In this document: positions 25,823 through 34,744 of the stretch, in pieces
Position numbering within the stretch: position 1 is the first letter of the stretch
Layout: every line of letters starts with the position of its first letter
Assembly: GCF_000179775.1 (NCBI RefSeq)
Contig: NZ_AEEB01000014.1
Location: 62,001-126,000, forward strand
Direction of reading: 5' to 3'
Length of the DNA stretch: 64,000 nt
Origin: Ahrensia sp. R2A130
GTDB lineage: Bacteria; Pseudomonadota; Alphaproteobacteria; Rhizobiales; Rhizobiaceae
Made by a program: the position numbers and the translations under genes
The notes under the pieces: generated by a model
Databases searched by the model: none
Seen by the model: the letters and a program-made list of their open reading frames with translations, nothing else
Told to the model about the DNA's origin: nothing

Positions 25823-26523
25823 GCATGAATTCTAAAAAAACAACTGGTTTGAACAGGCGTAAGCTTTTGCTGGCTGGAGCGGGAGCGATTGCGCTCCCGC
25901 TTGCGGGCTGCGTGCAACGCGACCCTCAGGTTCAGGCCCGCATTCAAAAGCGCAAAGCGCAGAACGAGGCTTGGGCTTTTTACGAACGCCTTTACGGCCC
26001 AGTGCCCGACGAACAATTTCCTCTGCCTGCGATCAACCTGCGGCAGGTGAAACCCCAATTCTTCCGTCGCGAGGTCGACAACCCCACCGGTCAGGGGCCG
26101 GGTACGCTGGTGGTTGATACCAAGAATTTCTATCTCTATTGGCCACAAGCTAATGGTAGAGCCATGCGTTATGGCGTTGGTCTTGGCCGCGCTGGTTTCG
26201 ATTGGAGCGGTAACGGTGTGATCCAGTGGAAACAGCGTTGGCCCAAATGGACACCGCCTGCGGAAATGATTGCCCGCGAGCCTGATCTGGAAAAATGGAG
26301 TGCTGCCAATGGCGGGATGCCGCCAGGATTGGAAAACCCGCTAGGCGCTCGCGCGCTGTATATTTTCCAAGACGGCAAGGACACGCTTTACCGCGTCCAC
26401 GGCTCGCCGGAAGCTTTCAGCATCGGCAAAGCCGTATCAAGCGGCTGCGTGCGTTTGCTCAATCAGGATATTATCGACCTCTACGAGCGTGTTCCATCCG
26501 GCTCGCGCATTCTCGTGATCTGA
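25819..26523 (+). CDS. L,D-transpeptidase (YkuD family), lipoprotein-like
   Basis: A 234-residue paralogue of the preceding gene product. The N-terminus has RRKLLLAGAGAIALPLAGC, combining a twin-arginine-like start with a lipobox (LAGC), so it is probably membrane-anchored. The catalytic His (RVHGSPE) and the SSGCVRL motif are present. It starts at GTG 25819 with a 4-base overlap (GTGA); ATG at 25825 is the alternative. The two tandem enzymes probably have the same reaction at different locations or on different substrates. Confidence 0.92.
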   Translation: MSMNSKKTTGLNRRKLLLAGAGAIALPLAGCVQRDPQVQARIQKRKAQNEAWAFYERLYGPVPDEQFPLPAINLRQVKPQFFRREVDNPTGQGPGTLVVDTKNFYLYWPQANGRAMRYGVGLGRAGFDWSGNGVIQWKQRWPKWTPPAEMIAREPDLEKWSAANGGMPPGLENPLGARALYIFQDGKDTLYRVHGSPEAFSIGKAVSSGCVRLLNQDIIDLYERVPSGSRILVI

Positions 26524-26541
26524 CGGCTTCTGGACAAAAAG

Positions 26542-26572
26542 AGAGCCGCAAGTCGGGGGGACTTGCGGCTCT
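26542..26572. terminator. Rho-independent terminator (best for the minus strand)
   Basis: A 13-bp perfect stem (26542-26554 with 26560-26572) with a G-rich loop lies between convergent genes. On the minus strand it is followed by CTTTTTGTCC, a usable U-run for the DUF465 gene. On the plus strand there is no U-run, but the hairpin could still stop transcription from the transpeptidase pair. Confidence 0.8.
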
Positions 26573-26641
26573 AGTAAACCGAAGGCTGCTCGAGAGGGGG
26601 AAGAAGCGGCCTTGGTGTATTCTGTTGTCTTCAGTCGATAA

Positions 26642-26851
26642 CTAGGCGGCCAAACCACCCGGGCGAAATGTTCCACGCGCAGTTAAATCTCGCAGACGAT
26701 CCTTCATCCGCAATCTCGCGCGCTTCATCGCCTGCAAGCGTAGGCTGTCGGGGCGAAGCGTACCTTGTTCGTGGGTGATGGCGTTGCGTAGCTTGCGGCG
26801 GGTCTCGCGCAGGCGTTCTACGGCGTGGGAATGTTTGCGACCGTCTGTCAT
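26642..26851 (-). CDS. DUF465 (YdcH-like) small protein
   Basis: A 69-residue basic helical protein, MTDGRKHSHAVERLRE..., of the size and pattern of DUF465/YdcH (KR-rich helix ending RLRMKDRLRDLTA). The function of the family is not established. The start at 26851 gives the usual length; an upstream start at 26932 would add 27 residues with no family match. A strong terminator follows. Confidence 0.75.
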   Translation of the reverse strand: MTDGRKHSHAVERLRETRRKLRNAITHEQGTLRPDSLRLQAMKRARLRMKDRLRDLTARGTFRPGGLAA

Positions 26852-27297
26852 CGGCGTTTTCTCCAAAAATCTCAGGCAGCGACCATCGTTGCCTGTGCCG
26901 CTAACTTGGATGTTGATTATGTCGACGGCCAATAGAACTATGCCGTGCGAACGATTGATAAATGCAATCTGATAAAATCTTTGCTATCGATAGATACAGG
27001 CAATCACACGCTCATGTCTTTTCGATTGGTTTTGGCGATGAATAATGGCCATTTCGATAGTGTAAGAAAACACGCTAAGAGCTATTTCATGACCCTCGCC
27101 GAATTCGCAGTCGTTCTCGCTGTTGCCCCGTTGATCGCAACCTTGGCATACGGGACATGGCGCTTCAGCCAAGAGACCTAAGCTAAACCGAAGCGCTGCG
27201 CCGAAACCCGGCGCAGCTCGGACTTCGCCCGTTTGCCTTGTGGTGATGCGGGCAGCACAATGATGCAGACCAAGACAGTGAGATAGCCAAGACCGCC
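26852..27297. other. 446-base gap between divergent genes
   Basis: This stretch holds promoters for the DUF465 gene and the LysR gene and one small membrane-protein ORF (27089-27181). I see no RNA gene or repeat in the rest. Confidence 0.5.
27089..27181 (+). CDS. Possible 30-residue membrane protein
   Basis: A short ORF, MTLAEFAVVLAVAPLIATLA followed by YGTWRFSQET, predicts a single membrane helix with a short polar tail. AAGAG lies 8 bases upstream of the ATG. A longer start at 27014 is possible. There is no homology evidence, so it is a candidate only. Confidence 0.4.
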   Translation: MTLAEFAVVLAVAPLIATLAYGTWRFSQET

Positions 27298-28218
27298 ATG
27301 CCTACCCTTCGTCAGTTTAGCTATCTCGTGGCTCTTGAAGAAGAGCTGCATTTTCGACGCGCAGCCGAAAAAGTCCATGTCACGCAACCCACCTTGAGCG
27401 CGCAATTGCAGCAGCTTGAAAAGCGGCTTGGCGCTGGCCTCATCGAACGCGGTGGCACGCAAGTCATGCTTACGCCTTTGGGTCGTGAGGTAGCTGCGCG
27501 TGCACGGTTGATCCTTAGTGAGGTTGAAGAGATCAAGACGTTAACAGCGTCGTCTCAGCACGGTTTTACCGGTACAATTCGGATCGGTGTGCCCCCGACG
27601 CTGGGTCCGTACTTGTTGCCACACATCGTGCCGGATCTTCATGCCGCCTATCCGCAGCTTAAGCTGTATGTTCGCGAGAACAAACCGGCTGAATTGCAGT
27701 CGCGCTTGTTGAGTGGCGAGTACGACCTCATCGTCTCGCCACTGCCGGTCGTTCAGGCCGACCTTACTGTTGAGCGGCTTTTCCGTGAACCGCTACAGGT
27801 TGTGGCAGCACCCGATCACCCCTTGGCCGGTCGAAAAAATATCGGGCGCTCGGACCTGCAGAACGAGGCTGTTCTGGCGATTGAGCCGGGTCATCATCTG
27901 CACGAGCAGGTGAGCCATATTTGCGATGACTTCGGTGCACGCCTGTTGCGCGATTACGAAGGCACGAGCCTTGATACCCTGCGTCTTATGGTGGGTATGG
28001 GGGTTGGTATCGCCTTCCTGCCGTCGCTTTATGTGCGTTCGGAAATCGGTGCGCGGGGCGAGGTGGCGGTGCTGGATCTCAATGCCAATGTCTATCGTCA
28101 AGTGGGCATCGCATGGCGCAACCGCTCTGTGCATACTCAACTGTTCACGGATATTTCCGCGCTTATTCGCAAGATTGCCGCTGAGCGCCTGCCTGAAGTT
28201 TCGGTGATTGCCGACTGA
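27298..28218 (+). CDS. LysR-type regulator, OxyR-like without the peroxidatic Cys
   Basis: A 306-residue LysR-family regulator with an N-terminal winged helix (RAAEKVHVTQPTLSAQLQQLE) and the OxyR-like effector domain. It aligns with OxyR over the redox loop (EPGHHLHEQVSHIC). His200 sits where OxyR has Cys199, and Cys209 matches OxyR Cys208. It has no other Cys, so a disulfide switch within one subunit is not possible. It may sense another signal or form intermolecular disulfides. No catalase or peroxidase gene is adjacent; a small exported protein gene follows. Confidence 0.88.
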   Translation: MPTLRQFSYLVALEEELHFRRAAEKVHVTQPTLSAQLQQLEKRLGAGLIERGGTQVMLTPLGREVAARARLILSEVEEIKTLTASSQHGFTGTIRIGVPPTLGPYLLPHIVPDLHAAYPQLKLYVRENKPAELQSRLLSGEYDLIVSPLPVVQADLTVERLFREPLQVVAAPDHPLAGRKNIGRSDLQNEAVLAIEPGHHLHEQVSHICDDFGARLLRDYEGTSLDTLRLMVGMGVGIAFLPSLYVRSEIGARGEVAVLDLNANVYRQVGIAWRNRSVHTQLFTDISALIRKIAAERLPEVSVIAD

Positions 28219-28339
28219 GACTGAGATTCTGGCCTCTTCTATCGCCAAGTATTTGGAAATCTATTGGCTTCAGCTCCTGACGCACACCATCTCTTAGCTA
28301 CAAAGGTTGATGTCTCAGCCTCGAACGGGAGGATCCGTC

Positions 28340-28549
28340 ATGACGTTTCTAAAGACTTCTCTAATCGCTGGCGGGTTGTTCGCCGCTACCATCGGTACGG
28401 CATTCGCGGCAGATGCCGACAGGAATGCTGCGACTATACCGGAAGTGGCTTTTGAAACTGAAACAGCTCCAACCGGACTGCTTTGGAAAGAGGGCAGGGT
28501 GCCCTTCGTGCTTGAGCGATTTCTGAAGGATGGCCACCTTCAGGCGTAG
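28340..28549 (+). CDS. Small exported protein of unknown function
   Basis: A 69-residue product with a good signal peptide (LIAGGLFAATIGTAFA|ADA) and a mature part of about 47 residues with no recognised motif. GGGAGGA precedes the ATG by 6 bases, an excellent ribosome binding site. It follows the OxyR-like gene after 121 bases. Function unknown. Confidence 0.65.
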   Translation: MTFLKTSLIAGGLFAATIGTAFAADADRNAATIPEVAFETETAPTGLLWKEGRVPFVLERFLKDGHLQA

Positions 28550-28566
28550 CTTGCATTCGTCGAAAT

Positions 28567-29778
28567 TTACGAAGACGCCCCTGAATACCCATTCCGGGTC
28601 TGGGGCGTCTTCATGTCCAGCAAGTGGCTGGCAACCTGTGTTTTGAGTATCTGCGCCGTGCCGCCGCCGATGGTGAACATACGCACGTCGCGATACATAC
28701 GCTCCAGGGGTTCGCGGTCGCTGTAACCGCGCGCACCGAACATTTGCAGCGCATCATCTACAACTCGGATCGCCGTTTGCGAGGCAAAGGCTTTTGCACG
28801 CGCCGCCATCATCATGTCGGGGAAAGTGGAACCGTTGGGGCCACGTGAACGGGCGGCCTCTTGCAGCATCAAGCGCGAGGCGTGAACGCCTGCATCCATA
28901 TCAGCAAGCATCCATTGTAGTCCTTGGAATTCTGCGATGGGCCTGCCGAATTGCTGGCGTTCCTTCATATATTTGGTCGCTCGTTCCGTAGCGCCTGCCG
29001 CAACACCCATGGCTATCGTACCAGCGCCGACGCGCTGGGAGTTATAGGCGTTCATGAGATCAGCGAAACCTCGTTTGAGGCCGGATGGCGGGCGCAGTGC
29101 GTAGCGTTCCTCAATGAACAGATTATCGAAAACGAGTTCGGCTTCTGGCATTCCGCAAAGACCCATTGTGTTTTCGCGACCGGCGATGATGAATCCATCA
29201 GGTTCGATGCCATTGTCTGGATCGCGCAGCACGATGAAAGCACCGATACCCTCTTCCCCACTTTCGTCGCCCAGCACTCGGGCGAATATGACGTGAAGTT
29301 TCGATACGCCTCCACCAGTGATCCAGTGCTTGCGCCCGTTCAAAACGTAGCCACTCGGAACGCGCTTTGCGGTGGTTGTCATTTCCGTGGCAGCGCTACC
29401 GGCATCCGGTTCGGTGATGCAGATGGCCGGCTTGTCTCCGGCTAACACATGTTGCGCTGTAAATTCACGCTGTTCGTCCGTACCATAGGCCATGATGGCG
29501 CTGATGCCGCCCATGTTGGCTTCCACTACAATACGGGCGGTGAGCGTACAGGCTTTGGCGATTTCTTCGATGACAACAACTGTGTCGTAAAAACTTGCGC
29601 CGCGCCCGCCGAAGCGCTTGGGAATGGTCATTCCCATCAAGCCCGCATCGGTCAGGGCCTTCACGTTTGACCAACAATACGTCCGCTCGCGATCCCATCT
29701 AGCGGCAAGCGGTGCAAACTTGTCCGCTAACTCTTTGGCTATGGTTCGGTAGGCGTCTGTGCTGGTAAAATGTTCCAT
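28567..29778 (-). CDS. Acyl-CoA dehydrogenase
   Basis: FAD-dependent acyl-CoA dehydrogenase of 403 residues, the first oxidation step in breakdown of acyl-CoA compounds. Family signatures are visible: CITEPDAGSAATEM (FAD and substrate binding), HWITGGGVSKLHVI, and GARGYSDREPLERMYRDVRMFTIGGGTAQI in the C-terminal helical domain. The substrate chain is not predictable. It is divergent from a LysR gene 74 bases away, the usual arrangement for its regulator. The last codons lie in an 11-bp inverted repeat (28571-28581 with 28602-28612), which may help end transcription. Confidence 0.93.
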   Translation of the reverse strand: MEHFTSTDAYRTIAKELADKFAPLAARWDRERTYCWSNVKALTDAGLMGMTIPKRFGGRGASFYDTVVVIEEIAKACTLTARIVVEANMGGISAIMAYGTDEQREFTAQHVLAGDKPAICITEPDAGSAATEMTTTAKRVPSGYVLNGRKHWITGGGVSKLHVIFARVLGDESGEEGIGAFIVLRDPDNGIEPDGFIIAGRENTMGLCGMPEAELVFDNLFIEERYALRPPSGLKRGFADLMNAYNSQRVGAGTIAMGVAAGATERATKYMKERQQFGRPIAEFQGLQWMLADMDAGVHASRLMLQEAARSRGPNGSTFPDMMMAARAKAFASQTAIRVVDDALQMFGARGYSDREPLERMYRDVRMFTIGGGTAQILKTQVASHLLDMKTPQTRNGYSGASS

Positions 29779-29834
29779 AGTTCACGGTCGCGTGATTGCA
29801 GTTTCAGAGCAATAGATTTTGATTTTACTCAAAG

Positions 29835-29849
29835 TTCAGATAAATTGAA
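29835..29849. promoter_or_regulatory. LysR-type operator (TTCA-N7-TGAA)
   Basis: TTCAGATAAATTGAA lies just before the LysR start, in the intergenic region shared with acyl-CoA dehydrogenase. It contains the LysR-type T-N11-A core within an inverted repeat and is a likely autoregulatory site. Confidence 0.5.
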
Positions 29850-29852
29850 TTT

Positions 29853-30728
29853 ATGCAAACGCGTGTTTTTCAAACCCTGGCTCATGTGGCCCGCACCGGT
29901 TCCTTTACCACTGCGGCGAAGGCATCGAACATGACGCTCTCGGCCCTGTCCATGCAGATGAAGGGATTGGAAACCGAGCTAGGCGTTGATTTGTTTGACC
30001 GCTCCGTTCGTCCGCCCAAATTGACACCGTTGGGGCAGGCGGTCGCAAAGCAGGCCGAGGCAGTTTTAGCGCAGCAACGTGTGCTGCTCGATTTGTGCCA
30101 AAGCGATGACGAATTAGTGGGTCATTTCCGCATTGGCTTTATTTCGTCTGCATATGTCCGTGTGCTGCCGCGTCTTCTCGCTCTTGCTGCCGAGCACGCG
30201 CCAAAGGCACGGTTTGAACCACGATCTGGCCTGACCGAAAACCTTTGCGAATTGGTGGAAGCTGGTCAGTTGGACGGCGCTGTGGTGTCTCATATGTTGG
30301 GTTCAACGCGACAATTGCAGTTTGATACATTGGCGTTGGAAGAGATGGCGGCGGCCGTTCCGGTTGATCTTAAAGACTGTTCTATCGCTGAACTGACCGT
30401 CGCATGTACCTTTCTACAATTCACGCCAGAGACAGGCGTCGGGCGTTTGATTGCATCCATCGTATCCGAATGGGATCGCCTGCCAAAACATGTGATCGTG
30501 CTGGATAGTATCGAAGCGACTATGGAGGCTGTGCGTTCAGGCATCGGTTTCGCGCTGCTGCCGATGCCGGATATTGACCGCTATCTTGGAACAGGAATTG
30601 TCGTTTTGGAACTCGATCAACCGGTTGAGCGCACTTTGGCATTTGCAAGTAGGCCTGATGTCTTGAACGACCGATGGCGCTCGAAGCTAAACGATCTGCT
30701 GAAACGCTGTATTGGCGATAGCGTTTAG
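29853..30728 (+). CDS. LysR-family transcriptional regulator
   Basis: A 291-residue regulator with an N-terminal winged helix (TGSFTTAAKASNMTLSALSMQ) and a periplasmic-binding-like effector domain from about residue 90. It is divergent from the acyl-CoA dehydrogenase gene and probably controls it and itself through the intergenic TTCA-N7-TGAA site. The inducer is unknown. Confidence 0.9.
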   Translation: MQTRVFQTLAHVARTGSFTTAAKASNMTLSALSMQMKGLETELGVDLFDRSVRPPKLTPLGQAVAKQAEAVLAQQRVLLDLCQSDDELVGHFRIGFISSAYVRVLPRLLALAAEHAPKARFEPRSGLTENLCELVEAGQLDGAVVSHMLGSTRQLQFDTLALEEMAAAVPVDLKDCSIAELTVACTFLQFTPETGVGRLIASIVSEWDRLPKHVIVLDSIEATMEAVRSGIGFALLPMPDIDRYLGTGIVVLELDQPVERTLAFASRPDVLNDRWRSKLNDLLKRCIGDSV

Positions 30729-30856
30729 CCGTTTTGCCTTGCGATACAGACCTTTTGAGTTATCTGGTTTCTCTAAAATCATAAGCGCAAATATGTGATG
30801 AAAGCTGTCAACGATATGATGTAAAGGCGCTACGCTACATCACGCCACTAAACGAT

Positions 30857-30880
30857 AGGGCGGCCTAAGTAAGACCGCCC
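30857..30880 (-). terminator. Possible terminator after the L,D-transpeptidase gene
   Basis: An inverted repeat AGGGCGG...CCGCCCT lies 9 bases after the stop of the minus-strand gene at 30889. On that strand it is followed by ATCGTTTAG, a poor U-run, so termination is only likely. Confidence 0.45.
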
Positions 30881-30888
30881 TTCAAATG

Positions 30889-31848
30889 CTAACCGTCTAT
30901 AAAGGTGACGGTGGTTTCACCTGCTGTCAGCATTTTGGCCAATCGTGTAGCGTCCCAATTGGTTAGACGTACGCAACCATGGCTTGCTGTGCGGTTGATA
31001 TCGGCAGGATAGGGGGTGCCGTGGATGCCGTAGGTCGGTTTATCCAGATCGATCCACATGGTGCCGACAGGACCATTTGCGCCTGCGGGTATGGTCAGTT
31101 TCTCGTCCGTGCCAGCGTCGTCACCAAAGTTTTTGGGATCGTAGCTGTAGGTCGGATTGGCCGCCACCGCACGGACCTTCATCGAACCACTGGGCGATGG
31201 GGTCTCGTCGGAGCCCACCGATGCAGGCGCTGCAAACACCAGCTTTCCCTCAGCATTGAGAGCCCGCAATTCACCACTTGATTTCAAGACTTCGATCTTG
31301 GCAATTGTCACATCGAGTACCTTACCCGGCACCGTGACAATGATTTCGGTTCCCGCCTTGGTGAAATCTGCGTCGGGGTTCAATTCCTTCAACAAGTCCT
31401 CATCCATGTGAAATTTCTCGGCAAGCATTTCCGAATGAGTGTGGTAGCCGAGCTTATCCATCTTCGCCATTTCAGTGTATTTTTCAGGCGTTGGCGGGGT
31501 CGGCTCCATGGCCGCGTCGTCTTCGGTAATGGTGTATGTCTGTGCGGTTGCATCGGCGTCTTTTGACATTGCCTGCCAGACCTCGTCGTCCATTTCACCA
31601 TCGACATTCATGCCCTGCATTGCCTCATAGGCTGCGATGGCGGCGGAGGTGGATTTACCCATCAATCCATCGATCACACCTGGCGAAGAGCCTGCACGGT
31701 CGAGCAGGGTTTGCAGACGGATCATCGCTGCTTTATCTTTGCTTTCCAGCGGTTTGGACTCGTTGATATTCTCGACGCTTTGTCCGAAAGTTGGCGCGAT
31801 GAAGGTCGTGGCTGCCAGCATGGCTGCGGCTGCAAAAGAGATTTTCAT
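30889..31848 (-). CDS. L,D-transpeptidase with peptidoglycan-binding and LysM-like domains
   Basis: A 319-residue exported enzyme. The signal peptide ends near residue 22 (APTFG). A peptidoglycan-binding domain 1 repeat is visible at about residues 40-95 (LLDRAGSSPGVIDGLMGKSTSAAIAAYEAMQG). A LysM-like stretch follows (about 132-175, YHTHSEMLAEKFHMDEDLLKELNP). The YkuD catalytic domain at the C-terminus has YGIHGTPYP and SHGCVRLTNWDA with the Cys nucleophile. This ErfK/YbiS-type layout is larger than the two tandem enzymes at 25.2-26.5 kb and differs in domain content. It probably makes 3-3 cross-links or attaches proteins to the cell wall. Confidence 0.93.
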   Translation of the reverse strand: MKISFAAAAMLAATTFIAPTFGQSVENINESKPLESKDKAAMIRLQTLLDRAGSSPGVIDGLMGKSTSAAIAAYEAMQGMNVDGEMDDEVWQAMSKDADATAQTYTITEDDAAMEPTPPTPEKYTEMAKMDKLGYHTHSEMLAEKFHMDEDLLKELNPDADFTKAGTEIIVTVPGKVLDVTIAKIEVLKSSGELRALNAEGKLVFAAPASVGSDETPSPSGSMKVRAVAANPTYSYDPKNFGDDAGTDEKLTIPAGANGPVGTMWIDLDKPTYGIHGTPYPADINRTASHGCVRLTNWDATRLAKMLTAGETTVTFIDG

Positions 31849-31928
31849 GAAAGAGTCTGCCCGGTTTGCTGTAGTCGATTTTAGATACCAACTGAACGCG
31901 GGTGGAGCCTGAAAGGTTCAGCGGTCGG

Positions 31929-32720
31929 TCACGATAGCCTGCCGTAGAACGTCATGCGGGCGCTTTCAGAAAGACTGACACCGGCCTCTGCATTATAGGC
32001 CAGAACGGCCAGCATGCGGGTCTTGTCGCTTTCGTTTGGCGATACGCGGTGGATCGCGTTGCGGCCACGGAACAATACCAGCGTACCGGGTTCCATTTCC
32101 AAAACGTCCGGTGCGGCTCGACCATCTAGCAAATCTGCCAAGCGGGCGTGGGTTTCAGCGTCACCCTCTTTCTGGCGCGAGGCGTCTCGGGTGTCTTTCA
32201 TATATTCAAAGCGACTTCCGCCATCTGGCTTTTCGATTAACAGCGTGATGGCGAACGAGGAATTGTCGAAATGCCATCCGAGTTCCTGTCCGCGATTGGC
32301 GTAGTGAATGTTGATGGAGGAAAGCGGGTCAGCGTACGGGTGCAGTTCCTGCTCGCCGGTCACAGCCATCACGAAATCGCGGAAACGCTGGGCGTCGTAA
32401 AGGCCGCGCAGAGGAGAGTCTGCTGCAACATCATCGTCGCAAATACAGCCCTTTGACGAGACAACTTCGCGGTTGCGCGGGTGGTTGGCATCGAAGGCGG
32501 GGTCTGCATCGGTGAGGTAAACATTATGATTTTGGGCGCAGAAATAAGCCTTGTCCTGCCCGTCACGCGCCTCTTGTTGAAGTTCGCTCAGCGCATGTGC
32601 CGTTAGAAATCCGGGCAGCACGAGAACCCCGTTATCATCCAGAACCTTACGGCAAGCGTTTTGAAACGCCTGATCATCCAGCGGATGCGTTGCAATGTTG
32701 ATGATCTGATCGAAATTCAT
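31929..32720 (-). CDS. 2-oxoglutarate/Fe(II) oxygenase, HalD/ArpA-like
   Basis: A 263-residue protein with the facial triad His150, Asp152 (GWHFDNS) and His224 (NAIHRVSP) and a 2-oxoglutarate-binding Arg235 (KTRMLAVL). The family (HalD/ArpA-like) contains free-amino-acid hydroxylases and halogenases; halogenases replace the Asp with Gly or Ala, so the Asp152 here argues for hydroxylation. The substrate is unknown. It is divergent from an ABC exporter gene with a 123-base gap. Confidence 0.82.
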   Translation of the reverse strand: MNFDQIINIATHPLDDQAFQNACRKVLDDNGVLVLPGFLTAHALSELQQEARDGQDKAYFCAQNHNVYLTDADPAFDANHPRNREVVSSKGCICDDDVAADSPLRGLYDAQRFRDFVMAVTGEQELHPYADPLSSINIHYANRGQELGWHFDNSSFAITLLIEKPDGGSRFEYMKDTRDASRQKEGDAETHARLADLLDGRAAPDVLEMEPGTLVLFRGRNAIHRVSPNESDKTRMLAVLAYNAEAGVSLSESARMTFYGRLS

Positions 32721-32843
32721 TTCGTTTGTCCGTCGCTTTTCTTTTGCGGCCTATGAAACGCCACGGGTGCCAACGGTTCAAGTCTATTCACCCAGCATTG
32801 CATTGTTGCTGATGAAAATGCGGGCAAACCGACCTATATCCTG

Positions 32844-34742
32844 ATGATGAGTTTCGCCGACCGCATCTTCCATCCCTTTGAACGCCGCATTGCACCGCTT
32901 GATCTGCCAGTCCGACCCATGCCGGAAGGCGAGGGCGCAAAAGGCGCGTTGGCGCTGGTCTGGCATTTTGCGTCCATGTTCAAAACGGAACTGGTGCTGG
33001 TTGGAATCCTGTCGATCATATCCGCCTTGATTTCGCTTCTCCTGGTGTGGGCACTGGCCTTTATCGTCGACGGTGTGACGCAAAACGGCGGTGCTGATTT
33101 CGTTGCCGACAACTCGGGTGCGTTAATTGCGCTACTCGTGGTGTTCGCGTTGGTTGACCCTGCGATCTCGTTCATCCGTCAGACGTTCCTTTCACAAACT
33201 GTGCAAACGCTCATGCCCGCTGCGATGCGCTGGCAGGCGCATAAGGCCGTGGAGCGTCAGGACGTTGCTTTCTTTGAAGGCATGTTTGCGGGGCAGGTTG
33301 CGTCAAAAATCGCGCAGGTAACCAGTTCCGTGCAGCGCCAGATGATGGTGGCGATGCAGACTATTCCGCGTGTGACAATTCAGTTCGGTGGCTCGTTCAT
33401 TCTGTTGGCCGTGTTGGCATGGCCACTAGCGGTGCCCGTGTTGGTGTGGATCATCTTGAACGGTCTCCTCGCTTGGAAAGTCGTGCCGCTTTATATGGCG
33501 CGATCCTCGAAAGTTGCGGCCGCAACCGCCCGCGCTACGGGTGCGATGACGGATGTGTATTCCAATATCGCGATGGTTAAACTGTTCGCTGCTGAAGACA
33601 GCGAGGCCGGAGCCATCCGCAAGGTGATTGGCCAGACGATAGACACGCAGCATCATGAAAACCGCACCTATATCATTTCCGACAACGCGGTCGGTTTGCT
33701 CAACATCGCTCTGGTGATTGCTATTTTCTCCACCGGTCTTTGGGGAATAGCTGGTGGATGGATAACTGTCGGTGAGTTTGTTGCTGCTGCCACCGTGTCT
33801 CGTTCGCTGGGCACGTCGTCTTACGCCTTTATCGGTCTTGGCCAGTCGGTCACCCGAACATTGGGCACTATTCGAGATGCGATGCCGGTCATTACTGCGG
33901 CTGCTAAAGTGGTGGACCGCGAAGATGCGCCGGAGCTGAAAGTAGGTACGGGGGCGATTCATTTTGATGAAATCGGTTTCAGTTATGGCCCGAAGAGCGA
34001 GAAAGTGCTGGACGGTTTTGATCTTGCCATCGCGCCGGGCGAACGGGTGGGACTGGTGGGGCTTTCGGGCGCTGGTAAATCCACACTTGTTCAACTGTTG
34101 CTGCGGTTGCGCGACGTAGACGACGGTGCAGTCCATATCGACGGACAAGATGTGCGCCACGTCCAACAGACCAGTCTGCGCGACAATATCGGTGTTGTGA
34201 TGCAGGACGTATCGCTGCTTCATCGCTCTATCCGCGATAACATTCGTTACGGACGGCCCGATGCTACCGACGACGACATTCGTGCCGCTGCCGATGCTGC
34301 GCAGGCGACCGAATTCATCGAGTCGCTTGTGGATGCCAAGGGGCGCCGTGGACTAGACGCGCATGTGGGCGAACGTGGTGTGAAGCTTTCCGGCGGCCAG
34401 CGCCAGCGCATCACTATCGCGCGTGTTTTGCTGAAAAATGCGCCAATTCTTGTGCTGGATGAAGCGACATCGGCGCTGGATTCTGAAGCGGAGGCCGCCA
34501 TCCAAACGAGCCTTGATAGTTTGATGACCGGCAAGACCACGCTGGCGATCGCCCACCGTCTTTCGACCATCGCGGCGATGGATCGACTGGTCGTGATCGA
34601 CAAAGGCGTGATTGTGGAAGAGGGCCGCCACGAGGAACTGATTTTGGCTGGCGGTCTCTACGCTCAACTTTGGGAACGTCAGTCTGGTGGCTTCATAGCG
34701 CAGGCCGCCGCTTTGGATGATGCCGTGAATGAAGCGGCCTGA
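32844..34742 (+). CDS. ABC exporter, fused membrane and ATPase domains
   Basis: A 632-residue half-transporter. Six membrane helices fill about residues 45-345, followed by the nucleotide-binding domain with Walker A (GLSGAGKST), signature (LSGGQRQRI), Walker B (ILVLDEATSALD) and switch His (IAHRLST). It should work as a homodimer exporting lipids, peptides or drugs; the cargo is not predictable. The start is one of two adjacent ATG codons. No HlyD-type gene is adjacent. Confidence 0.93.
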   Translation: MMSFADRIFHPFERRIAPLDLPVRPMPEGEGAKGALALVWHFASMFKTELVLVGILSIISALISLLLVWALAFIVDGVTQNGGADFVADNSGALIALLVVFALVDPAISFIRQTFLSQTVQTLMPAAMRWQAHKAVERQDVAFFEGMFAGQVASKIAQVTSSVQRQMMVAMQTIPRVTIQFGGSFILLAVLAWPLAVPVLVWIILNGLLAWKVVPLYMARSSKVAAATARATGAMTDVYSNIAMVKLFAAEDSEAGAIRKVIGQTIDTQHHENRTYIISDNAVGLLNIALVIAIFSTGLWGIAGGWITVGEFVAAATVSRSLGTSSYAFIGLGQSVTRTLGTIRDAMPVITAAAKVVDREDAPELKVGTGAIHFDEIGFSYGPKSEKVLDGFDLAIAPGERVGLVGLSGAGKSTLVQLLLRLRDVDDGAVHIDGQDVRHVQQTSLRDNIGVVMQDVSLLHRSIRDNIRYGRPDATDDDIRAAADAAQATEFIESLVDAKGRRGLDAHVGERGVKLSGGQRQRITIARVLLKNAPILVLDEATSALDSEAEAAIQTSLDSLMTGKTTLAIAHRLSTIAAMDRLVVIDKGVIVEEGRHEELILAGGLYAQLWERQSGGFIAQAAALDDAVNEAA

Positions 34743-34744
34743 GA

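Noticed and set aside
28571..28612. 11-bp inverted repeat at the end of the acyl-CoA dehydrogenase gene as a separate terminator
   Set aside because: It lies inside the coding end, and no U-run follows on either strand; noted only within the gene entry.
33426..34223. Open frame of 265 codons on the minus strand
   Set aside because: Antisense to the ABC exporter ATPase domain; His/Arg-rich shadow with no domain.
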